NCBI GenBank assembly: GCA_026874595.1
Contig: CM049320.1
Coordinates: 44,158,714-44,222,713 of the forward strand
Length of the DNA stretch: 64,000 nucleotides
Direction of reading: 5' to 3'
Origin: Sipunculus nudus
Taxonomy: Eukaryota > Annelida > Sipuncula > Golfingiida > Sipunculidae
Within the stretch, counting starts at the first letter, position 1, and every line of letters begins with the position of its first letter. The notes under the pieces are model-generated. The model saw only the letters and a program-made list of their open reading frames with translations. It had not been told where the DNA came from and searched no databases. Shown here piece by piece: positions 46,206 to 56,062 of the stretch. The translations under genes and the position numbers were made by a program.

Positions 46206-47188
46206 CCCTTTATTTGTTGGCCTAATATAACTGTTTCAGTTAAAAAAGCAATGACAGACATTTGATCTTTTGTTTCAAAAGATGGAATCAACCATAATCA
46301 TCACTTGAAATTGAAATATTCACGAGTTTGCTTGAAATCGACAATTATGCGAGTCGTTTTTGAAATTTACAACTGCGCAAGTCGTTTTTGAAATTGACAA
46401 ATATGCAGGTCGTTTCTTAAATTGACATACACGGGGCCGTGTGAAATAGACATCACATTTGGTTTCCGATTGAAAATTTATTTACGGCAGGTAGTATATT
46501 GGTTGTTTGGTGTAAGTCACAGAACTGAAACGTTCAACTGCACTGCCACCTACATACTACAACAAACTCGAAATAGACTATAAGAAAAAGGTAAATATGC
46601 ATAATTTTGTGCAGAGATTGTTTCTGGTTATTACACATGGGGCGGGGACAGGGTTTCCGCGACCCATAAATATTGGCCGGTAAACGGACATTTTCCCCCA
46701 GAGAAAGCACCTGAAAATTCCTCCCGAAAGTTTCTGTATTTAAGCCTATAAAATTTGTCTAAAATGTCTAATGTGATAGAATTGTTCATTAGTATACTGA
46801 CACCATCGCATTCTCTCATAAAAATGTCTTAAACTTAATCACCGTACATACACAAGTAGGAAATTAAATCTTCTCGTCAGTGCTTTAATAACAGCGTGGC
46901 AGACATGACATATAGGCCTATGAGTATGAGTTTTTATGCATGGCGTAAAATTCCAAAGTTCCGCAGTTCAAAATACTCTGTTTCCATTTTCAATGAATTT
47001 GGCAGGGCTTGTTGCCTGTAAAAATAAGCCCCCAGAAACTTCGTTTGGACTTTTCCTTTTCAAAATTTTCTATACCATGCATGGGAGGGGGTGTCTTTCT
47101 CAAAAACAGACATAATCTTTTTTTTTCCTGGCGAAAATCCTGTCCGACCCGTCGGAGAACCATGGCCCTTCGGCCGATGTTATATATT

Positions 47189-47223
47189 CACCCCCCCCCC
47201 CCCCCCCCAGCACACACACACAT
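47189..47223. repeat. Poly-C / (CA)n microsatellite
   Basis: A C-run of about 19 bases, then AG and five CA units. Confidence 0.9.
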
Positions 47224-47511
47224 GCACGAAAATTGTTCCCACCCCTATGTAAATGATCGGCATATATGTACATGAATAGGTATTTCCATGTTCGATAGTC
47301 TTAGTCAGCACTTTGAAATTAATGTAATTGTGATAAATTATCTAAATTGTTACTGTATGCATGGTCTGCTATCTTCTTAATTTGTTTTTAAGGTCCATTA
47401 TGGAATTAAGTATACCTCACAAAATGCAAGGTTACTTTTTAGTGCTCCTTTTTAATGGTTTTTTAACACTTGCAGATTTTATGAATACAATTTTGATAGA
47501 TATATGTATTT

Positions 47512-47677
47512 GGAAGTGTCTAGGCAGTGTCGGCTGCGTAGTGTCAGACCCCTAGACTGTCTTGTCAGCGGACAATGTCGGCTGCCTATAGACAGTCCAC
47601 ATTCCAGCCACTGTGAAGCCGACAATTAATACTTTAATTGATGTCACTAAGTGTCAGCTGCCCAGATTGTGACATTC
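47512..47677 (-). repeat. Outer inverted repeat, left copy
   Basis: The reverse complement matches the interrupted right copy (53268-53340 joined to 59979-60046) over its whole length, with a 23-bp extra segment on this side. Shared phrases are GAATGTCACAATCTGGGCAG, AATTAATTGTCGGCT and CAGTGGCTGGAATGT. Inner edges diverge sharply at GACATTC. The two copies may be the terminal repeats of one large element or two insertions of one family. Confidence 0.7.
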
Positions 47678-48394
47678 TAGACCTAGTACTCAGTACTAGT
47701 AGTAATAGTTAGTAAATTTTGCTGAATAAAAAAACAGGTAACAGGGTTGGATTTTAAACTTGGAAAATTAAACACTAAAATGAAGCATCACATTTCATGT
47801 AACATAATTCAAATCGTATGGCAAAAAAAATAATTCTTATCCACTGGAATACATGCACCCACACTACATGCATTTCATAAGAAGGTATTTGTATTTTATT
47901 TACTGACCAAGTCAGATATGATTAATGCAGTGTACACACTGTTGATTGTGTGTTTGTTTTAAAGTAGACTTTAATTGTTCCCCTTTGATGATTCATTCAT
48001 GTTATTGTGGGTATTGATTAGCTTCATGGTTTACTGGCAATCAGTTACACCAATGATTTCATAAGTAAGGGGGTTAATGACTGTAATAAAATACATGTCA
48101 GGGCTATACACATGAAAAGGGTTGAAATCAAGAATATTTAATAATGGCTTGTCAGCGCAAAGGCAGTCAACATCTGTGTTGGGGAAGAATTTCCCCCTTT
48201 TTGTGATTTGGAGACAAAGCTAAAAATGTATCAAAATTCCCACCATGCCAAATTGTGGAAACAGCTAGGATGCTAAAACCATTGCTGGATCTGTGAATCC
48301 TGAAATAAAATACACATCACTTTGTGTATGCCTGGGTCCATGGTGGCCGCAACTTATATTTCAGCAATTTTGTCAGTGTCATGTATGCTTACAA

Positions 48395-48462
<68 letters not shown>

Positions 48463-48502
48463 CGGGGGCTACTGTCTCCAGTGCTGCACCACCTGTGGCT
48501 AT
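47678..48502. other. Unassigned stretch with AT repeat
   Basis: About 820 bp between the left outer repeat and a Gypsy LTR, with no gene recognised. (TA)n at 48399-48459. Confidence 0.5.
48399..48459. repeat. (TA)n microsatellite
   Basis: About 30 TA units, followed by CCCCGGGGG. Confidence 0.95.
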
Positions 48503-49339
48503 TGTTAGGTTCGGGCGGGCTCCATGAGTCGAACACAGTATGGCTGACCACAGTTTATTCTGTCAAAGATGAAACAATTTGAATGAATCGTCAAACGGCT
48601 GACGTGACGGAATCTGGCAAACTGCGCAAATATATAAAAAAAAAGATATAAGACAATTTAACAAAATTCATTTTACACAAGATTAACAATGACTAGTAAT
48701 ATACTTCACTTATAAATCCATATGTTGGACGGAAAGACATGGTGACTGCAACGTAGTATAAACGAGATTGTATAGCAACAATATACACCGCAAATCATTC
48801 TTCGTGGCGCAACAATATTAATAAAACATATAACCGCCACTGCATGTCATTATGTCAACTAGATATACTTATGTCACATATTCACTAAACTGAACTCTGA
48901 ATATTATACAAGGATATTATTAGAAGATCTTATATTCACTAAACTGAACTCTGAATATTATACAAGGATATTATTAGAAGATCACTCTTGTACCTGCATG
49001 TCTCCATAAACTTAATATGAAAGTAACACATACCTGTCAAAGATGAAACAATATGAATAAATCGTCAAACGGCTGACGTGACGGAATCTGGCAAACTGCG
49101 CAGTTCCCTCTGTCGCAACCGCTTTATATTAGCTCACCTTTGACCCTAATTAACATAACAGAACTCATGTGGTCCCAGTCTGCCACGAACTTGTCTTAAT
49201 TAAAAGTGAATGACCCGGTCGGCTGCGCGCACTGACCGACCCTGGGCAGATACGACATTGAGATACACACAGAAAATCAGTATGGACGCTCAATAAATAT
49301 AACTAGCTAAATGGAACGCTCAACACAAGCTATGTGACA
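48503..49339 (-). repeat. Gypsy-1 3' LTR (837 bp, internally duplicated)
   Basis: On the minus strand it starts TGTCACATAGC right after the polypurine tract and ends CCGAACCTAACA, the TG...CA form of LTRs. A 68-bp block (48561-48628 and 49035-49102) recurs 474 bp apart, and a 54-bp unit is tandemly doubled at 48878-48983. Without the 474-bp duplication its length would be about 360 bp, like its opposed relative at 52882-53237. The left border rests on the TG/CA rule and on partial alignment to that relative. Confidence 0.7.
49121..49146 (-). promoter_or_regulatory. LTR TATA box with upstream DR1 motif
   Basis: On the minus strand, GGGTCAAAGGTGA (49134-49146) lies three bases before AATATAAAGC (49121-49130). 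The first is a direct repeat with one-base spacing, as bound by HNF4/RXR-type nuclear receptors. The same pair is conserved in the diverged LTR at 53054-53080. Confidence 0.5.
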
Positions 49340-49355
49340 CGCTTCCCCCCATCGT
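49340..49355 (-). promoter_or_regulatory. Polypurine tract of Gypsy-1
   Basis: The minus-strand sequence GATGGGGGGAAGCG lies directly before the LTR start TGTCAC. It is the primer site for plus-strand DNA synthesis. The opposed element has the matching GATTGGGGGAAGTA. Confidence 0.8.
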
Positions 49356-49473
49356 GAATTGGCGTCCTCGCCATAGACAATAACATATACCAAGTGATCA
49401 AAGATATCATATAATGTCTGAGATGCATAATACATAAAGATGCATAATACATAACTCTAGCACGATCAATGTT

Positions 49474-49851
49474 TTATACATAAACTGCTGATGTATTATA
49501 ATTCGTGGTCAACCTAGTATGTGCAAGGGGTGCATGTACTTGCGTTGCATAAACGTGATTAGGTGCAGGTGTTGTTTGAACGAAGCCATGTGTCGGTCCA
49601 TACTGGAGCCTTTGTACAGGTCTCCTTACTCGAGACGATCTCCTAAGCATAGTTTCCTCAGGCGCGCGGACTCCTTCCGGTTGCTCGGTCGAATCAGAGG
49701 CATCACTTGTTTGTTCAATCTCCACAGGTAAAACAGACTGGTCGGTGGGTATTATGTCTGCAGTAATGGCGTATGAGCTATCATGACTTTTCGATAGTAT
49801 CACTTCCTCTGGGTTGCCGTTCACTTCATCGGAAGTTCCTATTGGCTCCAT
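49474..49851 (-). pseudogene. Gypsy-1 pol C-terminal tail
   Basis: An acidic open frame (VNGNPEEVILSKSHDS, then a cluster LRRSSRVRRPVQRLQYG) that overlaps the end of the integrase frame by 13 bases in another phase. The SSRVRRPV..L.Y motif is common at the end of Gypsy-like pol polyproteins. It was probably once continuous with the integrase and is now separated by a frameshift near 49845. Confidence 0.65.
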
Positions 49852-51500
49852 GGATGATATCCTATTGTTTCTAATAATCCACCAGTTATCGTTAACATCT
49901 CACCATCTGTTTCTGAATTTTCTTGCTCATCTCTATGTAGGCTTGACCTTTGGCGAGTCACCCGTTTACTCACTGCAGGCTCATGAAATGGTAATCCATA
50001 GCTCAGTAACATGTTACGGTGTAACGTTCGTTTCGGCCCTGTTCTATTTTCTAGTTGAACTACAAAGACAGGTAGGTCTTGATTTGGTTTCTCCAGAATC
50101 ACATATACCTCCTTACACCATTTATCTGCCAACTTTTGTCGTCCTTTCAGTTCTACGTTTTGTACCAAAACGCGATCTCCAGGTTGTAAGTCGTGGTGGG
50201 GTTTGACTTTCTGATCATATCTGTCCTTATATTTCTGTCCAATTATCAAAGCTTGCTCCGATGTGGCTTGGTACGCGAAACTCAGCCTTTCTTTCATTTT
50301 ACGTAAAAATTCCGTGTAACTGGTAGATGGCGGCAGAGATAAATCTAGACTCATGACTGTGTCAACAGCGAGTTTTGGTTCTCTTCCAAACATTATATAG
50401 TATGGGGCATATCCAGGACTCTCGTGGTTTGTAGCGTTGTATGCGTGCACTAGTGGAGCCAAATACGATTTCCAATCTGATTTCTTGCTTCTTCCAGTGT
50501 CCTGATCATTGCAAGTAAGGTCTCGCACATTCCATTTGCCTTGTGGATGATACGGAACAGTACGGGATTTTTTTATGCCTAAGATTTTACACAGTTCTTT
50601 CATTATACCAGAGATGAAGTTGGGTCCCTGGTCGCTATGCATACGTGATGGGAAACCATAATGCACAAAGAAGTTGTCAAAGAGTAGTCGCGCAGTTGTT
50701 TTGGCAGTCTGATCTTTCGAAGCGATAGCTTGAGCATACCTGGTAAAGTGATCCACTATTACCAACACATTGCTGTATCCACCCTTACAGTCTTCCATGG
50801 TACAGTAATCAACACACACCAGCTCCATGGGCTGAGAGGTTCTAATATTGACTAGCTCTGCTTTCGGCTGTTGCACAGGTGTTTTGCTGCAAATGCACTG
50901 CTTACACATCCTGACCTTTTCTTCCACATCTTTCGTCAGTCCTGGCCAATAGAAACGATGCTGGACTAGGTCTAGTGTACGATCCCGACCTTGATGTCCT
51001 GCATCATCATGTAATCCAGCCAAGGCTTGTTCTCTTAAGCTTTCTGGGAGTATCCGTTGATTCTCAGTTTCACCCTGGATACACACTGTTCGATACAGGA
51101 TCCCTCCGATCATCGCTAATTTATCCCATTCTCGGAGTATCTTACGTACATTTGGGTCCTCCTCCTGTATCTCTGATTGGTCTGGACGTGTTCCGGCTAT
51201 AACATATTGCAAAACCGTATTGATCACTTTGTCGTTAATCTGAGCTTCTTTCAACTTTTTCCTGGTGTTGTCATCGTCGCTGACTACTAGGATGTTACTT
51301 TCCTCACTACCGGCCGGAACCATCGCCTGTTGACTGACATATGGGACAGAAGGTGGCCCTTGCTCCGAAGTCCTCCCATCTTGGTTTGTGTGTAATGACT
51401 GGTCCGGTCTCCTTGGTAGCCTAAAAAGGCCGTCTACATCCTGAGCCTTTATTCAAGGTCTGTATTCTATAGTAAAGTCATACATGGGCAGTGCTGCAAC
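49839..51500 (-). pseudogene. Gypsy-1 integrase
   Basis: It would have inserted element cDNA into the genome. The N-terminal HHCC zinc domain is visible as HDDAGHQG...CKQCICSK, then core Asp residues in CVDYC and HSDQGPNF. The expected third acidic motif reads QGKWNVRDLTCND in this frame, while a shifted frame gives NGMCETLLAMIRTLEE, so two opposing frameshifts have removed the catalytic Glu. Downstream AYNATNHESPGYAPYYIMFG and DRVLVQNVELKGRQKLADKW are the usual core end and C-terminal domain. A stop at 51453-51455 and another at 51501-51503 separate it from the RNase H part. Confidence 0.85.
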
Positions 51501-51905
51501 CTATCGCTGGCCTAAAGCATCTAATTTAGCGTATGTCAAGGGGTTGTTATCCGTTTTGAACGTGAACTTGGTACCATATAAGTAGTCGTGGACCTTGTTT
51601 GTTACAGCCCACTTTAAAGCTAGAAACTCCAGTTTGTGTGCTGGATAGTTCTTCTCATTCGGCCTCAACGATCGGCTGGCGTAGGCGATCACACGCTGTT
51701 TACCTTCTTGCTCTTGATATAATATGGCTCCTAGACCTTCCATGCTTGCATCGGTATGTAAAACAAATGGCTTTTGATAATCTGCAAAACCTAACACAGT
51801 TGGGGTTGTTAACCGTTCAATCACTGTGCTGAAGGCCTTTTGTTGATCTTCTCCCCATGTCCATGAGTTGATTTTTGTCCTTTGTTGTTTTTCTTCCTGG
51901 ATCAA
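51501..51905 (-). pseudogene. Gypsy-1 RNase H domain
   Basis: This domain would have removed RNA from the RNA-DNA hybrid. Visible are FVLHTDASMEGLGAILYQ (first catalytic Asp), VIAYASRSL, the Glu of LEFLALKWAV and FTFKTDNNPLTY. It opens at 51905 after a frameshift near 51902 relative to the reverse transcriptase. The stop at 51501 falls where a Trp codon (RWV) is expected, so TGG to TAG is likely. Confidence 0.85.
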
Positions 51906-52769
51906 TTGTCACCATTCTGCAGGAGCTGGTTTAATGGATGAACAATCCTAGAGTAGTTTCTCACAATCCGCCGGTAGTATCCCGCAAAGCCAAGGAATTT
52001 TCGCAGTTCATCCACGTTTCTTGGGACTGGCCAGTTCTTCAACGCCTCAGTCTTCTCAGGATCGGTTTCTAGTCCATCAGCCGAAATTATGTGGCCTAGA
52101 TATTTCACTCTGGTAGTGAACAAGTGACACTTGGACGGTTTCAACTTTAACCCATGTTCATTCAGTCTAGTGAATATTGCATCCAGTCATTCCAAATGTT
52201 CCTCAAATGTGTTGGAAAATACAATTATGTCATCCAAGTAAACTAAGCACTGTTTTAAAGCCAAATTACCTAAACATTTCTCCATCAATCTCTGAAAGCA
52301 GCTGGGGGCGTTAGTAAGTCCAAAACACATGCAATTAAATTCGTAAAGCCCAAGTGGTCCAGCAGTAAAAGCGGTTTTGTGTTTATCTTCTTCTTTTATT
52401 TCAACTTGCCAATATCCAGATTGCAAATCTAACGTGGAGAACCATTTCGCACCAGTGAGGATATCCAGAGTTTCGTCAATTCTTGGGAGATAGTAAGCAT
52501 CACGTATTGTTTTCGCAGATTGACACAAATGCGGAGGCTGCCATTTTTCTTTCGGACAAGCACCGAATAGACGCAAATGGGCTGGTTGATTCTCTGATAA
52601 CGCCACTATCTATCATCTCTGTCAGTTGATTCCGAACCTCGTCGTAGAGAGCTGGTGGAATTCTTCGGCGGGGCAGGGAGCATGCCTCATAACTTCTGAT
52701 TGCCCCAATGATAGTGTCAGAGATAGGATGGTTGGTGCAGCAAACGGCTGAATAAACCTCAATGCCCAA
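51902..52769 (-). pseudogene. Gypsy-1 reverse transcriptase
   Basis: Reading leftward it passes IDSGVIRESTSPFAS (start of the RT domain), RKKNGSLRICVNLRK (readable only in a third frame near 52550), LPRIDETLDILTGAKWFSTL and DLQSGYWQVEI. Then come GLTNAPSCFQRLMEK and CLVYLDDIIVFS with the catalytic YLDD box. After a stop at 52187-52189 it resumes in frame (KPSKCHLF, KYLGHIISADGL, FLGFAGYYRR) to the RT/RNase H border. Two frameshifts near 52600 and 52510, that stop and the frameshift at 51902 make it inactive. Protease is absent upstream. Confidence 0.88.
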
Positions 52770-52800
52770 TCAGTCGAGGGAATGGAGATGGAGATGTGGT

Positions 52801-53237
52801 AGGGATACGTTTAACGGGAAGCTCTTTTTTTTATTTATGATACCAAATGACGAGGACGCCATTTCACGATTGGGGGAAGTATGTCACAGAGTAGATCTAG
52901 ATACAGATCAATTGCCCTACCACAATTACATTTTTGTGTGTTTCAGGTTTACTGTTAGAGTTGGCTTTGCGCGCAGCCGACTGTATCACGAATGTTGTGA
53001 AAGGTGATACTTTTGCAGTGAATAGGGTACCTTGAACTTGTTATTTTAATTAAAGGTCAGAGGTCACATAATATAAGTAGAAGTGAAGCGCGGGAATCGG
53101 CGCAGTTTGCCATGTCGAGACCCGAGTGCTACACAGCATTTATATGATTGCACTTTTTGTCGCTTCTACAGGCATTAAACTGGGTAAAACACTTTGTGTT
53201 CTGGTTTTGGAGCCACCCATTCCCGACCCCGCTCACA
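52801..53237 (+). mobile_element. Opposed Gypsy 3' end: polypurine tract and 3' LTR
   Basis: On the plus strand, GACGAGGACGCCATTTCACG then GATTGGGGGAAGTA (52868-52881) matches Gypsy-1's polypurine region (GGCGAGGACGCCAATTCACG). LTR sequence TGTCACAGAG...CTCACA runs from 52882 to 53237 (356 bp). The LTR aligns with Gypsy-1's LTR around the TATA box and GCGCAGTTTGCCA, but is well diverged, so this is a related subfamily rather than the same element. It faces away from Gypsy-1. Confidence 0.75.
53054..53080 (+). promoter_or_regulatory. LTR TATA box with perfect DR1 motif
   Basis: AGGTCAGAGGTCA (53054-53066), a perfect direct repeat with one spacer base, lies three bases before AATATAAGTAG (53070-53080). 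It corresponds by position to 49121-49146 on the other LTR. Confidence 0.5.
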
Positions 53238-53267
53238 GGCCTGGGACAGCGGTACGCTGTTATAATT

Positions 53268-53340
53268 GAATGTCACAATCTGGGCAGCTGACACTAGGTG
53301 ATATCAGTTAAAGAATTAATTGTCGGCTGCGCAGTGGCTG
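53268..53340 (+). repeat. Outer inverted repeat, right copy, first part
   Basis: GAATGTCACAATCTGGGCAG to CAGTGGCTG. It is interrupted at 53340 by the hAT MITE and continues at 59971-60046. The last 8 bases (agtggctg) are the hAT target duplication. Confidence 0.75.
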
Positions 53341-53561
53341 CAGGGGCGTCAATATAGGGTGGATGTAAGGTATATATATCCCCCCCACATTTTGGCTGGG
53401 GGGGGGGATGGTCAATATTAACACCCCCCCCCCCACTTTTCAGGGAATTATATATAGGCCTATATATAAATATATTGTAAGTGAAATATAGCCTAGACAT
53501 GTTCCATTTATGAGTTTACTGTAAAATATTTTATTGAAATATATTTGAAATGTGATTAAGT

Positions 53562-53576
53562 ATATATATATATATA

Positions 53577-53626
<50 letters not shown>
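53562..53626. repeat. (AT)n microsatellite at the Gypsy-2 border
   Basis: About 30 AT units with one interruption (TAGT), ending directly at the LTR. Expansion here may have erased the 5-bp target duplication of Gypsy-2. Confidence 0.9.
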
Positions 53627-53628
<2 letters not shown>

Positions 53629-53804
53629 AAGTAATAATGAGTCCTTGTTTATAATACAGTTTTATTCTGTATTACAGGCTGATTGTACAGAGTACACATC
53701 TTGTAGCTAGCATGACTGGCTGACTAACAACTACTTGATGTAGTGTGTACCTACTCTTAGTATAGATAATGTAGTTCCTAATATAATCATAATCTAATAT
53801 TACA
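53627..53804 (-). repeat. Gypsy-2 3' LTR (178 bp)
   Basis: Starts TGAAGTAATAATGAG and ends CTAATATTACA on the plus strand (TG...CA). It is identical to the other LTR except in GAGTACAC versus GAGCAGAC. Confidence 0.95.
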
Positions 53805-53807
53805 ACA

Positions 53808-53820
53808 TCTCCCCTTCTCA
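53808..53820 (-). promoter_or_regulatory. Polypurine tract of Gypsy-2
   Basis: The minus-strand sequence TGAGAAGGGGAGA lies three bases before the 3' LTR. Confidence 0.85.
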
Positions 53821-54102
53821 AGCTAAATTAAATAGGATAAAATATTTTACCTTTTGATAACTAATGGAACTACCAAGAACATTAAATGAAACATAAAAAA
53901 CTGAAGATGTATTTTAATTTTTCTTACTCTTACTTTCAGTATCTGGTTTAATGAGTATATCTTACTATTGATCTATGATTACACATGTATAGGATATGGA
54001 TTATATATAAGTAGCAACTACACATTCAATGAGCGTTTCTACATTGGTTATATGGTGAAATCTATTCTACTCTAAATCTAGTAAATCTCTTCTTGTGTAG
54101 AT

Positions 54103-55084
54103 CTAACTATCTGGTCTATATCTGTTTGGTTGTTTTACTTCTCTCCCATATCTTGTTCTCACTACTGAATGTTCCTGCCCATTATCTCTGTTTGTTTGAT
54201 TTTGTTGGTCTTCGAACGTTACTCTTTTATGGGAAGATGGAGACACGGTTGTGTGTTGATCTTCACTGACTGTTCTTAATGCCGATCTGTTGCGTCGTAG
54301 TGATCCTCCATCTGGTGTGGATACAATGTACGATCGTGGTGCACTTAGAACTTTCTGCACCTGGGCAGGGTGCCATGTTTCACTGTTATTGTTGAAAACT
54401 CGTACATTCTGCCCTTCGTGAAGAGGTGTTAGCTCACGTCTGACATGTTTATCATACTGGTCCTTCATCGTCTGCCTCTTCTCCTGTAGTCTTTCAAAAT
54501 GTGTCCCTTGCTTTGATAGTGAAGTGGATATATTACTTGGCAGTGTTGTGCGAACTTGTCTGCCAAACATGATTTCCGCTGGTGATGGCAAAGTGGAATC
54601 AATAGGTGTGGCTCTTAGATGTAATAGAGCTATATCAATATCTTTTCGCTCTTTTTGGCATTTCTTTATTATCGCTTTAACAGTCTGTACCATTCTTTCG
54701 ACCATGCCATTGGCCTGTGGATATCGTGGTGATGATGTAACATGACTAATGTTCCACTTTTGGCACATCTGTTGGAATGGTTGGCCTATAAACTGAGGTC
54801 CATTATCTGAGACTATCTCTGTGGGTGCTCCTAAAAGTGCAAACGTTTCTGATGTTAATTTTGCAATAGCATGACTAGTGGTACTAGTGAGCTTGTAGAC
54901 AACTGGATATTTTGAATGATAGTCTGTGATCAACAAGTATGATGTGTTGTCTATTTAAAAAATATCAGTACCAAGCTTTGTCCATGGGGTGGTAGGTATC
55001 TCATGGGGTATTAGAGGTTCTTTTTCCTGTTTTGGGTCCTTGCTTCTACATGTGGCACATTTACTGATCAGTGTCTGTATGTGA
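54103..55084 (-). pseudogene. Gypsy-2 integrase core and C-terminus
   Basis: It would have joined element cDNA to the genome. The zinc-domain Cys pair reads SKCATC (near 55050), then LGTDIF carries the first Asp, EIVSDNGPQFIG the second and PQANGMVERMVQTVK the Glu, so the DDE set is present. A stop at 54955-54957 follows GTDIF. The C-terminal part (LTPLHEGQNVRVFNNNSETW, then RNRSALRTV) is the usual basic tail. A 2-bp loss near 55085 (in an ATATAT run) puts the first residues in another frame from the upstream domain. Apart from these two defects the domain is open. Confidence 0.9.
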
Positions 55085-56062
55085 TCATATATTTGGCCAA
55101 TACACGGACTCTCTCGCAAGGCGTCTTGTTTTCTCTACTCCCATATGGAAAGCATGCAGCTGGTGCAGGATATCATCCTCGAGTGTTTTGGGGATAAGGA
55201 TTTGGCGACCTTTAAATATCACACCTTGTGATAATCCTAATTTGTCCCGGTATGACCAGTACTGTCTGAGTTTTTCAGGAACTTCTTTTATAGTTTCTGG
55301 CCATCCATGTGTAATTAGGTGCGTCATGGTACTTAGTACAGGGTCGTTCTTTGTTTCTTCTTTCAGTGCCTCTTGTTTAGCACTACCAAAATTGATCAAG
55401 TCGAAATGAGTGTCAATATCGCTACAGTAGATGCCATCCACTCGAAGGTCATGTGGAACTTCGTCATTTTTGTCTGGATTTGGTAAGCGACTAAGTGTAT
55501 CTGACAAAACCATGTTGCCCCCAGGCTTATATTCTAGATTGAAGTTATATCCTTGGATTTTGATCAGTAACCTTTGTAGCCTTGGTGGAGCGCTGGTCAA
55601 GGGTTTGTCCCATATCATCAGTAATGGTTTGTGGTCGGTCTGGACTGTGAAGCTCTGACCATACAGATAGGTGTGAAATCTGGTGATGCCAAAAACTAGA
55701 GCTAGGGTCTCTCTTTCTATGTTAGAATAATTGCTTTGTGTGACTGAGAGGCTTTTGGACGCAAATGCTACAGGTTTGTTGTTTTGGAGTAAACATGCTC
55801 CTAATCCTTTCTGAGAGGCATCGACTTCTAACGTAGTTGGCAATTCGGGGTTGTAATATTGCAGGCTATTTTGGGCTGTGACAGACATTTTTAGCGACTC
55901 AAATGCAAGTTGGTGATCATCTTGCCAGAGAAATGGTACGTCTTTCTTCAGTAAGTCTCTCAGTGGCGCTGCTTTGTTGGCAAAGTTGGCAATGTGGGGT
56001 GACATATAGGTCATTAACCCAAGAAACCTCTGTAAATCATCTTTGTCCTGAGGTGTTGGCAT
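55085..56062 (-). pseudogene. Gypsy-2 RT end, RNase H and integrase zinc domain start
   Basis: The 325-codon frame covers the end of the reverse transcriptase (FLGLMTYMSPHIANFA), RNase H (LEVDASQKGLGACLLQ, FASKSLS, ERETLALVFGITRFHTYLYG, VQTDHKPLL) and the linker. It ends with the His pair of the integrase zinc domain (HQLHAFHMGVEKTRRLARES and VYWPNI). Catalytic acidic residues of RNase H (D of VDAS, E of ERE, D of QTDH) are present. It is the longest intact open frame of the element. Confidence 0.9.

Larger units (their letters stand above)
45791..47511. other. Unassigned stretch with C/G tracts
   Basis: No gene recognised. The C/G tract cluster is at 46090-46205 and a poly-C/CA tract at 47189-47223. 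The open frames over the tracts are low complexity. Confidence 0.45.
48503..52800 (-). mobile_element. Gypsy-1: 5'-truncated Ty3/Gypsy retrotransposon
   Basis: Reading leftward, the element has a pol gene (reverse transcriptase, RNase H, integrase), a C-terminal tail, a polypurine tract (49340-49355) and a 3' LTR (48503-49339). Domain order RT-RH-IN is that of Ty3/Gypsy. There is no gag, protease or 5' LTR. At about 52800 the sequence passes straight into the 3' end of a related element running the other way. The copy is dead: frameshifts near 52600 and 51902 and stops at 52187, 51501 and 51453. Confidence 0.85.

Noticed and set aside
49814-50206. 130-residue plus-strand open frame over the integrase
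   Set aside because: It is opposite to the clear integrase frame and has no family resemblance. The plus-strand frames at 51599, 55071, 55903 and 57104 are rejected for the same reason.
48503-53237. A complete Gypsy element with two LTRs of its own
   Set aside because: The two LTRs lie in opposite orientation, each next to its own polypurine tract, and are strongly diverged. No 5' LTR, primer site or gag is present.
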